64,000 nucleotides of DNA from NCBI GenBank assembly GCA_049651845.1, contig JBASCW010000023.1:84329-148328 (forward strand), read 5' to 3'. A model generated the notes under the pieces. The model saw nothing but the letters and a program-made list of their open reading frames with translations. It was not told where the DNA came from and did no database searches. Source of the DNA: RBG-16-66-20 sp049651845. GTDB taxonomy: Bacteria; Pseudomonadota; Gammaproteobacteria; Burkholderiales; SG8-39. Positions 16,651 through 25,238 of this stretch are shown in pieces (position 1 is the first letter of the stretch; each line of letters begins with the position of its first letter). The position numbers and the translations under genes are program-made.

Positions 16651-17868
16651 TTGAAGCTGCTCTACCTCACGCCGCTTTATCCAGCCTACATACGCTCGTT
16701 CTATGAAGCGCGCCCCGATCTGGCTACGGCTTCCTACGGCGAGCAGATGGCGGCGTTCGACCAGCACGCGTTTGCGTGGGTCGGCGCCTGGCCAGGCGCG
16801 CTGGCGCCGCACGGCGTGGAAGTCCGGGAGATCCTCTGCAATGTCCCGGCCCTGCAGCGGGCGTGGGCGGCGGAACGGAACGCCGCGCTTGCGGCGGGCG
16901 CGGATCTGGATGCGATCACCGTTGCCCAGGTCGCCGAATACGGGCCCGACGTGCTCTTCTTCGATCACGCCGATGGCGCGCTGTTGCGCCGGATCAGGCA
17001 GGCGGCGCCCGGGTTGCGGCTGACGATCGGATGGGTAGGCGGCACCGTGCCCGAATCGGAAGTGCCGCGCGAGCTCGACTTGGTGCTTTCCTGCGCGCCG
17101 GAATCCGTCCAGTGGCTGCGCGCGCGCGGCTACCGTTCCGAGCTGCTGCAGCACGCCTTCAATGACAAGGTCCTGCCGTTTGTCGCCGAGCGGCCCAAGC
17201 GGCACGATCTGGCGTTCTTCGGCCAGATCGTCACGCACTCGGCGTTCCACCGCAATCGCGAAATCACCTTCGAGCGACTGATCGATGCCGGCCTGGCGCT
17301 GGAGATTTTCTCGCCGAGCTACGAGTTCGGCCGGCGCGACGACTGGCGCGCCCTGAAGCGCATCGGCGCCTGGCATGCCGCGCGTGGATTGCAGGCGGCC
17401 GGCCTGCCGGTCTCGGCGATTGCACGGCTTCCCTGGATCGGTCCGGCGGCATCCTGGCGCCACAAGCCGGCGCGCCCGGTGAGCGCCAAGCTCAGGCCGC
17501 GTCTGCGCCCGGCGCTGTTCGGCCTGGACATGTACCAGGCGATCGCGGAATCCCGGGGCGTGCTCAACGTGCATGCGGATGCGTCCACGGCGTTCGCATC
17601 GAACATGCGGCTCTTCGAGACCACCGGCGTAGGCGGCTGCCTGGTCACGGACTGGAAGGAGAACCTCAAGGACCTGTTCGAGCCGGATCGCGAGATCGTC
17701 ACCTTCAAGTCGATCGAAGAATGCGTCGAGAAATCGGCGTGGCTGCTCGCCCATCCCGCTGAAGCCGCGAGCATCGGCCGCGCAGCCAAAGCGAGAACGG
17801 GCAGGGAGCACAGCTTCGCGCGGCGGGCGGAAGTGCTCCACGGATACATCCGCGCGGCATTGCGTTAG
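16651..17868 (+). CDS. CgeB-like glycosyltransferase
   Basis: The 405-residue protein shows a GT-B arrangement. The N-terminal domain (residues 1-180) includes DVLFFDHADGALLRRIR and IGWVGGTVP. The C-terminal domain has FGLDMYQAIAESRGVLNVH, FASNMRLFETTGVGGCLVTD and DLFEPDREIVTF, the pattern of the CgeB/family-1 C-terminal donor site. The start is TTG immediately after the preceding stop. It is the last gene of the segment before the second copy of the 29-base promoter-like repeat. The sugar transferred cannot be predicted. Confidence 0.8.
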   Translation: MKLLYLTPLYPAYIRSFYEARPDLATASYGEQMAAFDQHAFAWVGAWPGALAPHGVEVREILCNVPALQRAWAAERNAALAAGADLDAITVAQVAEYGPDVLFFDHADGALLRRIRQAAPGLRLTIGWVGGTVPESEVPRELDLVLSCAPESVQWLRARGYRSELLQHAFNDKVLPFVAERPKRHDLAFFGQIVTHSAFHRNREITFERLIDAGLALEIFSPSYEFGRRDDWRALKRIGAWHAARGLQAAGLPVSAIARLPWIGPAASWRHKPARPVSAKLRPRLRPALFGLDMYQAIAESRGVLNVHADASTAFASNMRLFETTGVGGCLVTDWKENLKDLFEPDREIVTFKSIEECVEKSAWLLAHPAEAASIGRAAKARTGREHSFARRAEVLHGYIRAALR

Positions 17869-17902
17869 GAGACCGCGTGCCGGCCCGGCGCGCAGCGCGG
17901 GC

Positions 17903-17931
17903 GAAAGGTTCTAGTAAAATCAACGCCTTTC
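17903..17931 (+). repeat. 29-base promoter-like direct repeat, copy 2
   Basis: The block GAAAGGTTCTAGTAAAATCA plus nine bases matches 10812-10840 with three substitutions. It lies 24 bases before the GTG start of the uronate epimerase gene in an 86-base gap. The ends GAAAGG and CCTTTC are perfectly complementary here, with 17 bases between. Position relative to the gene supports a promoter role, with TAAAAT at 17915-17920 as a -10 candidate. Confidence 0.6.
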
Positions 17932-17954
17932 CTCTGGTTTGGACAGGGTCGGGC

Positions 17955-18935
17955 GTGAAGCTGCTGGTCACCGGCGCGGCGGGATTCATCGGCATGCACG
18001 CCTGCGCGCGCCTGCTCGAGCGCGGCCACGAGGTGCTCGGCATCGACAACCTGAATGCCTACTACGACCCGGGGCTCAAGCGCGCGCGCCTGGAGCGGCT
18101 GCGGCCGCTGCCGAAGTTCTCGTTCGAGAAAATCGACATCTCGGAAACGCAGGCCATGGCGGCGTTGTTCCGGCAGCATTCCTTCGACGTGGTGCTGCAC
18201 CTCGCCGCGCAGGCGGGCGTGCGCTACTCGCTCGAGAACCCGATGGCCTACGTGAGCAGCAACGTGGCCGGTTTCCTCAACGTGCTCGAAGGCTGCCGCG
18301 CGGCGAAGATCGCGCACCTCGTTTACGCCAGCAGCTCGAGCGTCTACGGCGCCAACACCGAGATGCCGTTCCGCGAGGAGCACCGCGTGGACCGGCCCGT
18401 GAGCCTGTACGCGGCCACCAAGCGCGCCAACGAGCTGATGGCGGAGAGCTACAGCGCATCGTTTGGCATTCTCTGCACGGGACTGCGCTTCTTTACCGTC
18501 TACGGTCCCTGGGGCCGGCCCGACATGGCGCTGTTCCTCTTCACGCGCGCGATGCTCGAGGGCAAGCCGATCCGCGTCTTCAACGGCGGCGACATGCAGC
18601 GCGACTTCACCTACATCGACGACATCGTCCAGGCGGTCGCCGCGCTCGTCGAGAAGCCGCACCCGGGTGGCCCGGCGCGTCTGTTCAACATCGGACACGG
18701 CTCGCCAGTGAAGCTGATGGACTACGTGCACGCGATCGAACGCGCGCTCGGGACGAAGGCGCAGGTCGAGCTCGCGCCGATGCAGCCGGGCGACGTGCAA
18801 GCGACCTACGCATCTACCGAGAAGCTGCGTGCCGAGATCGGCTACGCGCCCGCTACCCCGATCGAGGTGGGCGTAGAGCGCTTCGTAGCCTGGTATCGCG
18901 CGCACTATGCAGGTACCAGCGGATCGGCTGCATGA
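17955..18935 (+). CDS. UDP-glucuronate 4-epimerase-like SDR
   Basis: The 326-residue SDR has GAAGFIGMH (7-15), LHLAAQAGVRYSLENP, YASSSSVYG and the catalytic LYAATKRANE, a set that matches UDP-glucuronate and UDP-N-acetylglucosaminuronate 4-epimerases (CapI, LspL and WbnF types). RFFTVYGPWGRPDMALFLF is particularly typical of that branch. It would make UDP-galacturonate, or the N-acetyl form, for the polymer. The following gene encodes a UDP-sugar dehydrogenase and overlaps by ATGA, which fits a two-step uronic acid module. The start is GTG; an upstream in-frame extension runs into the repeat and is not favoured. Confidence 0.88.
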   Translation: MKLLVTGAAGFIGMHACARLLERGHEVLGIDNLNAYYDPGLKRARLERLRPLPKFSFEKIDISETQAMAALFRQHSFDVVLHLAAQAGVRYSLENPMAYVSSNVAGFLNVLEGCRAAKIAHLVYASSSSVYGANTEMPFREEHRVDRPVSLYAATKRANELMAESYSASFGILCTGLRFFTVYGPWGRPDMALFLFTRAMLEGKPIRVFNGGDMQRDFTYIDDIVQAVAALVEKPHPGGPARLFNIGHGSPVKLMDYVHAIERALGTKAQVELAPMQPGDVQATYASTEKLRAEIGYAPATPIEVGVERFVAWYRAHYAGTSGSAA

Positions 18936-20221
18936 GCACAGGCATGGTGGTCGCCGTGGTAGGGCTGGGCTACGTAGGGCTCCCGCTCGCGGTCGAGTTC
19001 GGCAAGCGCCGGCGCACCGTGGGCTACGACCGCTCGAAAGAGCGTGTGGCGGCCATCGCGCGCGGAGAGGATCGCACAGGTGAAATCGGCGGCGAAGAAC
19101 TGCGCGCGGCCAAATCCCTCACGGTGACTGCCGACCCGGCGGCACTCAAGGAAGCCGATGTGGTGATCGTCGCGGTACCCACGCCGGTGGACTCGGCGAA
19201 GCAGCCGGACATGACGCTCCTCGTAGAGGCCTCGCGCGCCGTGGGCGCGAACCTCAAGCGCGGCGCGACCGTGGTGTTCGAATCCACGGTCTACCCTGGT
19301 GCGACGGCAGGCGTTTGCGTGCCCGCGCTGGAGGAAACGTCAAAGATGAAGTGGCGGCAGGATTTCCACGTCGGCTACTCGCCGGAGCGCATCAACCCCG
19401 GCGACCGCGAGCACAGCCTCGCGCGCATCGTGAAGGTAGTCGCGGGCGACTCGGCGCAGACGCTGGAGCGCGTGGCTGCGCTGTATGGAGAGATCGTCCC
19501 TGCGGGCGTGCACCGCGCGCCGAGCATCGAAATCGCCGAGGCGGCGAAAGTCATCGAGAACACGCAGCGCGACCTCAACATCGCGCTCATGAACGAGCTG
19601 GCGATCATCTTCGACCGCCTCGGGCTCGACACCCAGGCGGTGCTCGCGGCCGCGGGCACCAAGTGGAACTTCCTGCCGTTCAAGCCCGGCCTGGTGGGCG
19701 GCCACTGCATCGGCGTGGATCCGTATTACCTCACGCACCGCGCCGAGATGGCCGGCTACCATCCCCAGGTGATCCTCGCGGGCCGGCGCATCAACGACGA
19801 CATGGCTTCGTTCCTCGCCGACAAGACCGCCCAGCAGCTGCAGCTTGCGGGCAAGCCCATCCGCGGTGCGACCATCAACATGTTAGGGTTGACCTTCAAG
19901 GAAAACGTGACCGATCTGCGCAATTCCCAGTCGGCGACGCTTTGCCGGGCGCTGGTGGAGCGCGGCGCGCGCGTGCATGTGCACGACCCGCTCGCGGACG
20001 CGGACGCGGCGCGGCACGAATACGGCGTCGAGCTCGAAGCCTGGGAGGCGCTGCCGCGCGCGGACGCCCTGATCCTCGCGGTCGCGCATCGGCACTACCT
20101 GGAACGGGGCGCTGCGGATATCGCCGCGCGGCTCGCGCCGGGCGGTTGCCTGATCGACGTGAAAGGCGTGCTGGATCTGGAATCCTTGCGCGCGCAGGGC
20201 TACCGGTGCTGGCGACTCTAG
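18932..20221 (+). CDS. tviB: UDP-sugar 6-dehydrogenase (WbpO/TviB-type)
   Basis: The 429-residue enzyme oxidises C6 of a UDP-hexose or UDP-N-acetylhexosamine to the uronic acid. It has the N-terminal NAD motif GLGYVGLPLA, PTPVD, FESTVYPGAT, SPERINPGD, KVIENTQRDLNIALMNELA and the catalytic Cys C259 in GGHCIGVDPYYL. The SPERINPGD and GVDPYYLTHRA forms favour the WbpO/TviB/VipA group that acts on UDP-N-acetylhexosamines over UDP-glucose dehydrogenase proper. The final domain has LGLTFKENVTDLRNS. It is translationally coupled to the epimerase upstream and followed by gmd after 10 bases. Confidence 0.9.
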   Translation: MSTGMVVAVVGLGYVGLPLAVEFGKRRRTVGYDRSKERVAAIARGEDRTGEIGGEELRAAKSLTVTADPAALKEADVVIVAVPTPVDSAKQPDMTLLVEASRAVGANLKRGATVVFESTVYPGATAGVCVPALEETSKMKWRQDFHVGYSPERINPGDREHSLARIVKVVAGDSAQTLERVAALYGEIVPAGVHRAPSIEIAEAAKVIENTQRDLNIALMNELAIIFDRLGLDTQAVLAAAGTKWNFLPFKPGLVGGHCIGVDPYYLTHRAEMAGYHPQVILAGRRINDDMASFLADKTAQQLQLAGKPIRGATINMLGLTFKENVTDLRNSQSATLCRALVERGARVHVHDPLADADAARHEYGVELEAWEALPRADALILAVAHRHYLERGAADIAARLAPGGCLIDVKGVLDLESLRAQGYRCWRL

Positions 20222-20231
20222 AGGACTTCGC

Positions 20232-21323
20232 ATGAAGAAGAACAAATCGGCGCTCGTCACCGGCATCACCGGGCAGGACGGCGCCTATCTCGCCGAATTC
20301 CTGCTGAAGAAGGGCTACGTGGTGCACGGCCTGAAGCGGCGCAGCTCGCTGTTCAACACCGCGCGCATCGACCACCTCTACGAGGACCCGCACGTCGCGG
20401 GGCGCCGCTTCATCCTGCACTACGGCGACATGACCGACTCGATGAGCGTGCTGCGCGTGGTGCAGGAGTCGCAGCCCGACGAGATCTACAACCTCGCCGC
20501 GCAGAGCCACGTAGCGGTGTCTTTCGAGGAGCCCGAGTACACGGCCAACGCCGACGGCATCGGCGCTTTGCGGCTACTTGAAGCCATCAGGATTTTGAAC
20601 TTGAAGAATAAGACCAGGTTCTATCAGGCATCGACATCCGAGCTGTTCGGCCTCGTGCGGGAGACGCCCCAGAGCGAAAGGACGCCGTTCTACCCGCGCT
20701 CGCCCTACGGCGTGGCGAAGCTCTACGCGCACTGGATCACGGTCAACTACCGCGAGGCCTACGGCCTGTTCGCGGCGACCGGGATCCTGTTCAACCACGA
20801 ATCGCCGCTGCGCGGCGAAACCTTCGTGACGCGCAAGATCACGCGCGCGCTCGCGCGCATCAAGCTCGGGCTGGAGGGATGCCTGTACCTCGGCAACCTG
20901 GGCGCGCGGCGCGACTGGGGCCACGCGCGCGACTACGTGGAGGCGATGTGGCGCATCCTGCAGCAGGACAAGCCCGAGGACTTCGTCATCGCCACCGGCG
21001 AGCAGCGCAGCGTGCGCGAGTTCGTGGAAGCGGCCGCAGCCGAGCTCAAGATGACGATCCGCTGGCGGGGCAAGGGCGCCGACGAGAAGGGCTACGACGC
21101 CAAGGGCCGCGCGATCGTCGCCATCGACCCGCGCTACTACCGCCCCGCGGAGGTGGACACGCTGCTCGGCAACGCGGCCAAGGCGCGACGACAGCTGAAA
21201 TGGAAGCCGCGCGTGAACTTCAAGGCGCTCGTCGCCGAGATGGCGCGCGAGGACCTGAAGATCGCCAGGCGCGACGCGCTGCTGCATCGGCACGGCTACC
21301 GCGCCCAGCAGGGCCGCGAATAG
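20232..21323 (+). CDS. gmd: GDP-mannose 4,6-dehydratase
   Basis: This is the full-length Gmd (363 residues): GITGQDGAYLAEFLL, LKRRSSLFNTARIDHLY, FILHYGDMTDS, YQASTSELFG and SPYGVAKLYAHW, with the FNHESPLRGETFVTRKI block. It makes GDP-4-keto-6-deoxy-D-mannose, and the next gene converts this to GDP-L-fucose. It begins with ATG after a modest GAGG and lies 10 bases downstream of the dehydrogenase. It differs from the short gmd-like gene at 3960, so the window has two distinct Gmd types. Confidence 0.96.
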   Translation: MKKNKSALVTGITGQDGAYLAEFLLKKGYVVHGLKRRSSLFNTARIDHLYEDPHVAGRRFILHYGDMTDSMSVLRVVQESQPDEIYNLAAQSHVAVSFEEPEYTANADGIGALRLLEAIRILNLKNKTRFYQASTSELFGLVRETPQSERTPFYPRSPYGVAKLYAHWITVNYREAYGLFAATGILFNHESPLRGETFVTRKITRALARIKLGLEGCLYLGNLGARRDWGHARDYVEAMWRILQQDKPEDFVIATGEQRSVREFVEAAAAELKMTIRWRGKGADEKGYDAKGRAIVAIDPRYYRPAEVDTLLGNAAKARRQLKWKPRVNFKALVAEMAREDLKIARRDALLHRHGYRAQQGRE

Positions 21324-21326
21324 ACG

Positions 21327-22283
21327 GTGGAACGCGGCGCGAAGATCTACGTAGCTGGCCACACGGGACTCGCAGGTTCGGCGATCCTGCGCGCGCTAGA
21401 GCGCGCCGGCCACACGAATTTCATTCTGCGCCGGCACGCCGAGCTAGAGCTCACCGACGCGCCCGCCGTGCGCGCTTTCTTCGAGCGCGAGTGTCCCGAG
21501 TACGTGTTCCTTGCCGCGGCCAAGGTAGGTGGCATCCTCGCCAACAACACCTACCCGGCCGAGTTCATCCACGACAACCTGGGCGTGCAGCTCAACGTCA
21601 TCCACGAAGCCTGGCGCGCGGGCGTGAAGCGGCTGCTCTTCCTCGGCTCGTCCTGCATCTATCCGCGCGACTGCCCGCAGCCGATGAAGGAGGAGCACCT
21701 GCTCAGCGGGCCGCTCGAGCCCACCAACCGGCCCTACGCGCTTGCCAAAATCGCGGGCGTGGAGATGTGCTGGTCGTACAACCGCCAGCACGGCACGAAA
21801 TACCTCGCCACCATGCCGACCAACCTCTACGGCCCCGGCGACAGCTACGACCTGCAGAATTCGCACGTGCTGCCGGCGCTGATCCGCAAGATCCACGAGG
21901 CGAGGCAGGCGGGCGCCAAACAGGTGACGCTCTGGGGCAGCGGCCGGCCGCGGCGCGAGTTCCTTTACAGCGACGACCTCGGCGAAGCCTGTGCGTTCCT
22001 CATGCGCCTGCCGGAAGCGGCCTTTGGCAAGCTCGTCGACCCAGCACAGGCGCCGCTGATCAATATCGGCGCCGGCACCGACCAGTCGATCGCCGAGCTC
22101 GCGTCGTTGATCGCCGAAGTGCTGGGCTACCGGGGCGAGTTCGTCTACGACGCATCCAAGCCCGACGGCACGCCACGCAAGCTGCTCGATTCGTCGCGCC
22201 TCCTCGGGCTGGGCTGGTCGCCGCGCACGTCGCTGCGCGACGGCCTGAAGCTCGCCTATGCCGATTACCTGGAGCATGCATGA
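21327..22283 (+). CDS. fcl: GDP-L-fucose synthase
   Basis: Fcl epimerises C3 and C5 and reduces C4 of GDP-4-keto-6-deoxymannose to give GDP-L-fucose. The 318-residue protein shows GHTGLAGSAILRAL at the cofactor site, VFLAAAKVGGILANNTYPAEF, FLGSSCIYPRDCPQPM, the catalytic PYALAKIAG and TNLYGPGDSYD, all diagnostic for Fcl. It begins with GTG 3 bases after gmd and overlaps the next SDR by ATGA. Together with gmd and the cpsB gene at 56806-58242 the window covers most of the GDP-fucose route; phosphomannomutase is not seen. Confidence 0.96.
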   Translation: MERGAKIYVAGHTGLAGSAILRALERAGHTNFILRRHAELELTDAPAVRAFFERECPEYVFLAAAKVGGILANNTYPAEFIHDNLGVQLNVIHEAWRAGVKRLLFLGSSCIYPRDCPQPMKEEHLLSGPLEPTNRPYALAKIAGVEMCWSYNRQHGTKYLATMPTNLYGPGDSYDLQNSHVLPALIRKIHEARQAGAKQVTLWGSGRPRREFLYSDDLGEACAFLMRLPEAAFGKLVDPAQAPLINIGAGTDQSIAELASLIAEVLGYRGEFVYDASKPDGTPRKLLDSSRLLGLGWSPRTSLRDGLKLAYADYLEHA

Positions 22284-23281
22284 GTTCGAATCCCATTGCC
22301 GTGGTCACCGGCGGCGCCGGTTTCATCGGTAGCCACATGGTCGACCTTCTCATCGAGCGTGGCTACGCGGTGCGCGTCATCGACAACCTGGTCGGCGGCC
22401 GGCGCGAAAATCTCGCCCATCACGCGGCGAACCCGCTGGTCGTGGTCGAGGAGCGCGATATCCGCAGCTATGCGCCGGACGATCCGCTGTTCCGCGGCGT
22501 CAGGCACGTCGTGCATTTCGCCGGCATCGGCGACATCGTGCCGTCGATCGAGCATCCGCTCGAGTACATGTCGGCGAACGTGCAGGGCACGGTCCACATG
22601 CTGGAATGCGCGCGCGCGGCGGGCGCGGCCAAGTTCGTCTACGCCGCGTCTTCCTCCTGCTACGGCCTGGCCAAGGTGCCGACCGGCGAAAGCCATCCTG
22701 TTTCGCCGCAGTATCCGTACGCTCTTTCCAAGTACTTCGGCGAGCAGGCCGCGTTCCACTGGCACCAGGTCTACGGCCTGCCGGTGAACTCGGTGCGCAT
22801 CTTCAATGCCTACGGGACGCGCTCCCGCACCTCGGGCGCCTATGGCGCGGTGTTCGGCGTATTCCTGCGGCAGAAGCTGGCGGGCAAGCCCTACACGGTG
22901 GTCGGCGACGGCAGCCAGCGGCGGGATTTCCTGTACGTCACCGACGTGGCGCGGGGATTTCTCGCCGCTGCCGAGACCCCGCTCACGGGACGCGTCTGGA
23001 ACGTCGGGGCGGGCAATCCGCAGTCCGTGAACCGCCTGGTGGAGCTTCTCGGCGGGGACAAGATGCACATTCCGAAACGACCCGGCGAGCCGGACTGCAC
23101 CTGGGCCGACGTAAGCCGGATCAAGGCCGACCTCGGCTGGGAGCCCAAGGTGAGTTTCGAGGAGGGCGTGGCGAAAGTCGCCGCCAATATCGAGTACTGG
23201 CGCAACGCCCCGCTCTGGGACGCCGACTCGATCGCCAAGGCGACGACCACTTGGTTCCGCTACCTCGCGCCCAAATCGTGA
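22280..23281 (+). CDS. NAD-dependent nucleotide-sugar epimerase/dehydratase
   Basis: The 333-residue extended SDR has GGAGFIGSHMVDLL, VVHFAGIGDIVPSIEHP, YAASSSCYG and the catalytic YPYALSKYFGEQ. The YGTRSRTSGAYGAVFGVFL and VVGDGSQRRDFLYVTDVA segments place it with GalE/WbpP-like enzymes. It most likely epimerises C4 of a nucleotide sugar. Related SDRs often occur beside heptose-phosphate isomerase and kinase genes in polysaccharide loci (recollection, not searched), and such genes lie nearby on the other strand. The exact substrate is not determinable. Overlaps on both sides (ATGA, GTGA) show tight coupling. Confidence 0.85.
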   Translation: MSSNPIAVVTGGAGFIGSHMVDLLIERGYAVRVIDNLVGGRRENLAHHAANPLVVVEERDIRSYAPDDPLFRGVRHVVHFAGIGDIVPSIEHPLEYMSANVQGTVHMLECARAAGAAKFVYAASSSCYGLAKVPTGESHPVSPQYPYALSKYFGEQAAFHWHQVYGLPVNSVRIFNAYGTRSRTSGAYGAVFGVFLRQKLAGKPYTVVGDGSQRRDFLYVTDVARGFLAAAETPLTGRVWNVGAGNPQSVNRLVELLGGDKMHIPKRPGEPDCTWADVSRIKADLGWEPKVSFEEGVAKVAANIEYWRNAPLWDADSIAKATTTWFRYLAPKS

Positions 23282-24258
23282 AACACCTGGGCACCCTGCT
23301 CAAGCTCGCGGCGACGGTCGCGCTGTTCTGGTTCGTGTTTACCAAGGTCGACGTCGCGGAACTGGCATCGAAGCTCAGCCCCGGCCAGATTGCCGTCGCG
23401 CTGGCGGCCGGCGTCCTGGTCCTCTCGATTCAGACCGTGATCGCGGCCATGCGGCTGCGCTACTGCGTGCGGCTCCTGGGCCGCTCCATGAAGATGCGCG
23501 ACGCCTGGATTGCCTGCCAGTACGGCGGGTTCTTCAGCCACACGCCGATATCCTTCCTGGGCGGCGATGCCATGCGCGTCTGGCACATGGTCAGGATCGG
23601 CCTGCCGCTCGCCCATTCGGCGAAGGCGGTCCTGGTGGACCGGGCGCTCGGGTTCTTCGGCATGATGGCGCTCGTGCTGCTCAGCGCGCCGGCGCTCTAC
23701 GCCGCGATCACCGATCCCCGCATGTGGGGCGGCTATCTGGTCCTGCTCGGCATCGGCATCACGGCGACGCTCGTCTTCTTCATGCTGGGCAGGCTCGGCC
23801 CGATTGCAGGCCACCGGCCGAAAACGCTGCGGCGCATCGCCGAGTTTGCATCCATCTCGAAATACCTCACCGCGCACCCGCAGAAGGCGCTCAAGGCGTT
23901 CGTGCTCGGGCTGGCGGTGACTTCGATGAACGTCCTGGCGATCTGGGCGATCGGCCTGGGTTACGGCAATGGCATCGGATTCCTGACGACGTTCGCCGCG
24001 GCGCCGGTGGTGTTCCTCATTTCCATGGTGCCGATTTCCGTGGCCGGGTGGGGATTGCGCGAGGGCGCCTTCGTGGTCGCATTCGCGCTGTTCGGCGTGT
24101 CGCCGGAGGCCGCGCTGACGGTTTCCGTGAGCTTCGGCGCGGCGGTGCTTCTCGCCTATCTGCCCGGCGCGGCGCTGTTCCTGGCGAGGCGCCGGAGCGG
24201 GGCGCCGGATGCGGCGGCCCCGCCGATCACGAGACCTTCAGGGCCTTCAGCTTCCTGA
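23278..24258 (+). CDS. Lysylphosphatidylglycerol synthase TM-region-like membrane protein
   Basis: The 326-residue protein has about eight hydrophobic helices. It contains the signatures of the LPG-synthase transmembrane (UPF0104-like) family: YGGFFSHTPISFLGGDAMRVW near residue 80, VDRALGFFGMM, and VPISVAGWGLREGAF near residue 250. Members act in lipid or polyprenyl-linked transfer, and some in glycan loci are linked to sugar addition, but the biochemical role is mostly unassigned. It starts at a GTG overlapping the previous stop. Its 3' end overlaps the convergent epimerase gene by 32 bases. Confidence 0.8.
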   Translation: MKHLGTLLKLAATVALFWFVFTKVDVAELASKLSPGQIAVALAAGVLVLSIQTVIAAMRLRYCVRLLGRSMKMRDAWIACQYGGFFSHTPISFLGGDAMRVWHMVRIGLPLAHSAKAVLVDRALGFFGMMALVLLSAPALYAAITDPRMWGGYLVLLGIGITATLVFFMLGRLGPIAGHRPKTLRRIAEFASISKYLTAHPQKALKAFVLGLAVTSMNVLAIWAIGLGYGNGIGFLTTFAAAPVVFLISMVPISVAGWGLREGAFVVAFALFGVSPEAALTVSVSFGAAVLLAYLPGAALFLARRRSGAPDAAAPPITRPSGPSAS

Positions 24259-25219
24259 CGTTGTAGTAGGCGTCGTCGTCGAAAGAATTCGGCAGCTTGC
24301 CCTGGCGGAAGGCCTTGCAGAGATCGCGCACCGCGTCCTCGATCGTGTATTTCGTGCTGAAGCCGAGCTCGCGCCGGATCTTGTCCGAGTTGATGTGGTA
24401 GCTGCGCTTGTCGTCGCTCTCGGTGACCTCGATCTGGATCGGCGCTCGCTCGGGGAATTCCTTCTCCACCACCTTCTTCACCGATTCGGCGATCTGTTGG
24501 ATGGTCTGGTTCTGGAAGCCGCAGTTGTAGGTGCGCCGGTCGATCTTCGCGGCAGGCAGCCGGAGCAGCAGCTTGTAGGCGTCCACCATGTCCTGGATGT
24601 GCAGGTTCGGCCGCTTCTGCGCGCCGCCGAACACGGTGATCTTGCCCTTGTTCACCGCATGGTTCGTGAGGATGTTGACGGATAGATCCAGCCGGCAGCG
24701 CGGCGAGTAGCCGCACACGGTGGCCGGGCGGATCGTCACCCAGGTGAACTTCGGATCGGCGGCGGCGAGGACCTCCTCGCACTCCCACTTGTAGCGGTTG
24801 TAGAGCGTGAGCGGTACCTTGGGATGGTCCTCGAACACTTCTGGCGCGTCCGAGACACCGTACACCGAGCTGGTGGAGGCGTTGATGAAGAGCCGGATGC
24901 CGGCGTCCTCGGATGCCTTCAGCAGCGGCTTGAAGGCGTGCAGGTTGATCGTCGTGCTCAGTTTCTCGTCGAGCGCGAACGAGGTGTCGTTGGAGATGCA
25001 GGCGAGGTGAATCACCGTGTCGCAGCCCTTGACCGCTTCCGCGTACGCCTTGACGTCGCGCAGGTCGGCCTTGACCCGCTTCAGCTTGGGATTGTCCGGC
25101 AACGCATCGCCGAACCAGAAGGTGTCGTAGACGACGATTTCGTGACGATCGTCGAGCAGCTGCGGAACGAGAACGTGGCCGACGTAGCCGGCGCCGCCGG
25201 TGACAAGAATGCGAGACAT
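24227..25219 (-). CDS. NAD-dependent epimerase/dehydratase, last gene of the E1-containing operon
   Basis: The 330-residue SDR shows GGAGYVGHVLVPQLL, VIHLACISNDTSF, INASTSSVYG and the catalytic LYNRYKWECEE (Tyr and Lys correctly spaced). IRPATVCGYSPRCRLDLSVN and ITVFGGAQKRPNLHIQDM are distinctive of a subgroup found in polysaccharide loci. It is the promoter-distal member of the minus-strand operon from 31742 and follows the aminotransferase gene by 19 bases. The reaction (epimerisation, reduction or dehydration) cannot be decided from sequence. A role late in the pathway is inferred. Confidence 0.85.
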   Translation of the reverse strand: MSRILVTGGAGYVGHVLVPQLLDDRHEIVVYDTFWFGDALPDNPKLKRVKADLRDVKAYAEAVKGCDTVIHLACISNDTSFALDEKLSTTINLHAFKPLLKASEDAGIRLFINASTSSVYGVSDAPEVFEDHPKVPLTLYNRYKWECEEVLAAADPKFTWVTIRPATVCGYSPRCRLDLSVNILTNHAVNKGKITVFGGAQKRPNLHIQDMVDAYKLLLRLPAAKIDRRTYNCGFQNQTIQQIAESVKKVVEKEFPERAPIQIEVTESDDKRSYHINSDKIRRELGFSTKYTIEDAVRDLCKAFRQGKLPNSFDDDAYYNVRKLKALKVS

Positions 25220-25238
25220 GGTGGTTTCCGGGAAAAGA

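Noticed and set aside
15484..17841. A 785-codon minus-strand frame
   Set aside because: It is antisense to two glycosyltransferase genes with clear motifs and coupled starts. Long stop-free antisense frames are expected at this GC content.
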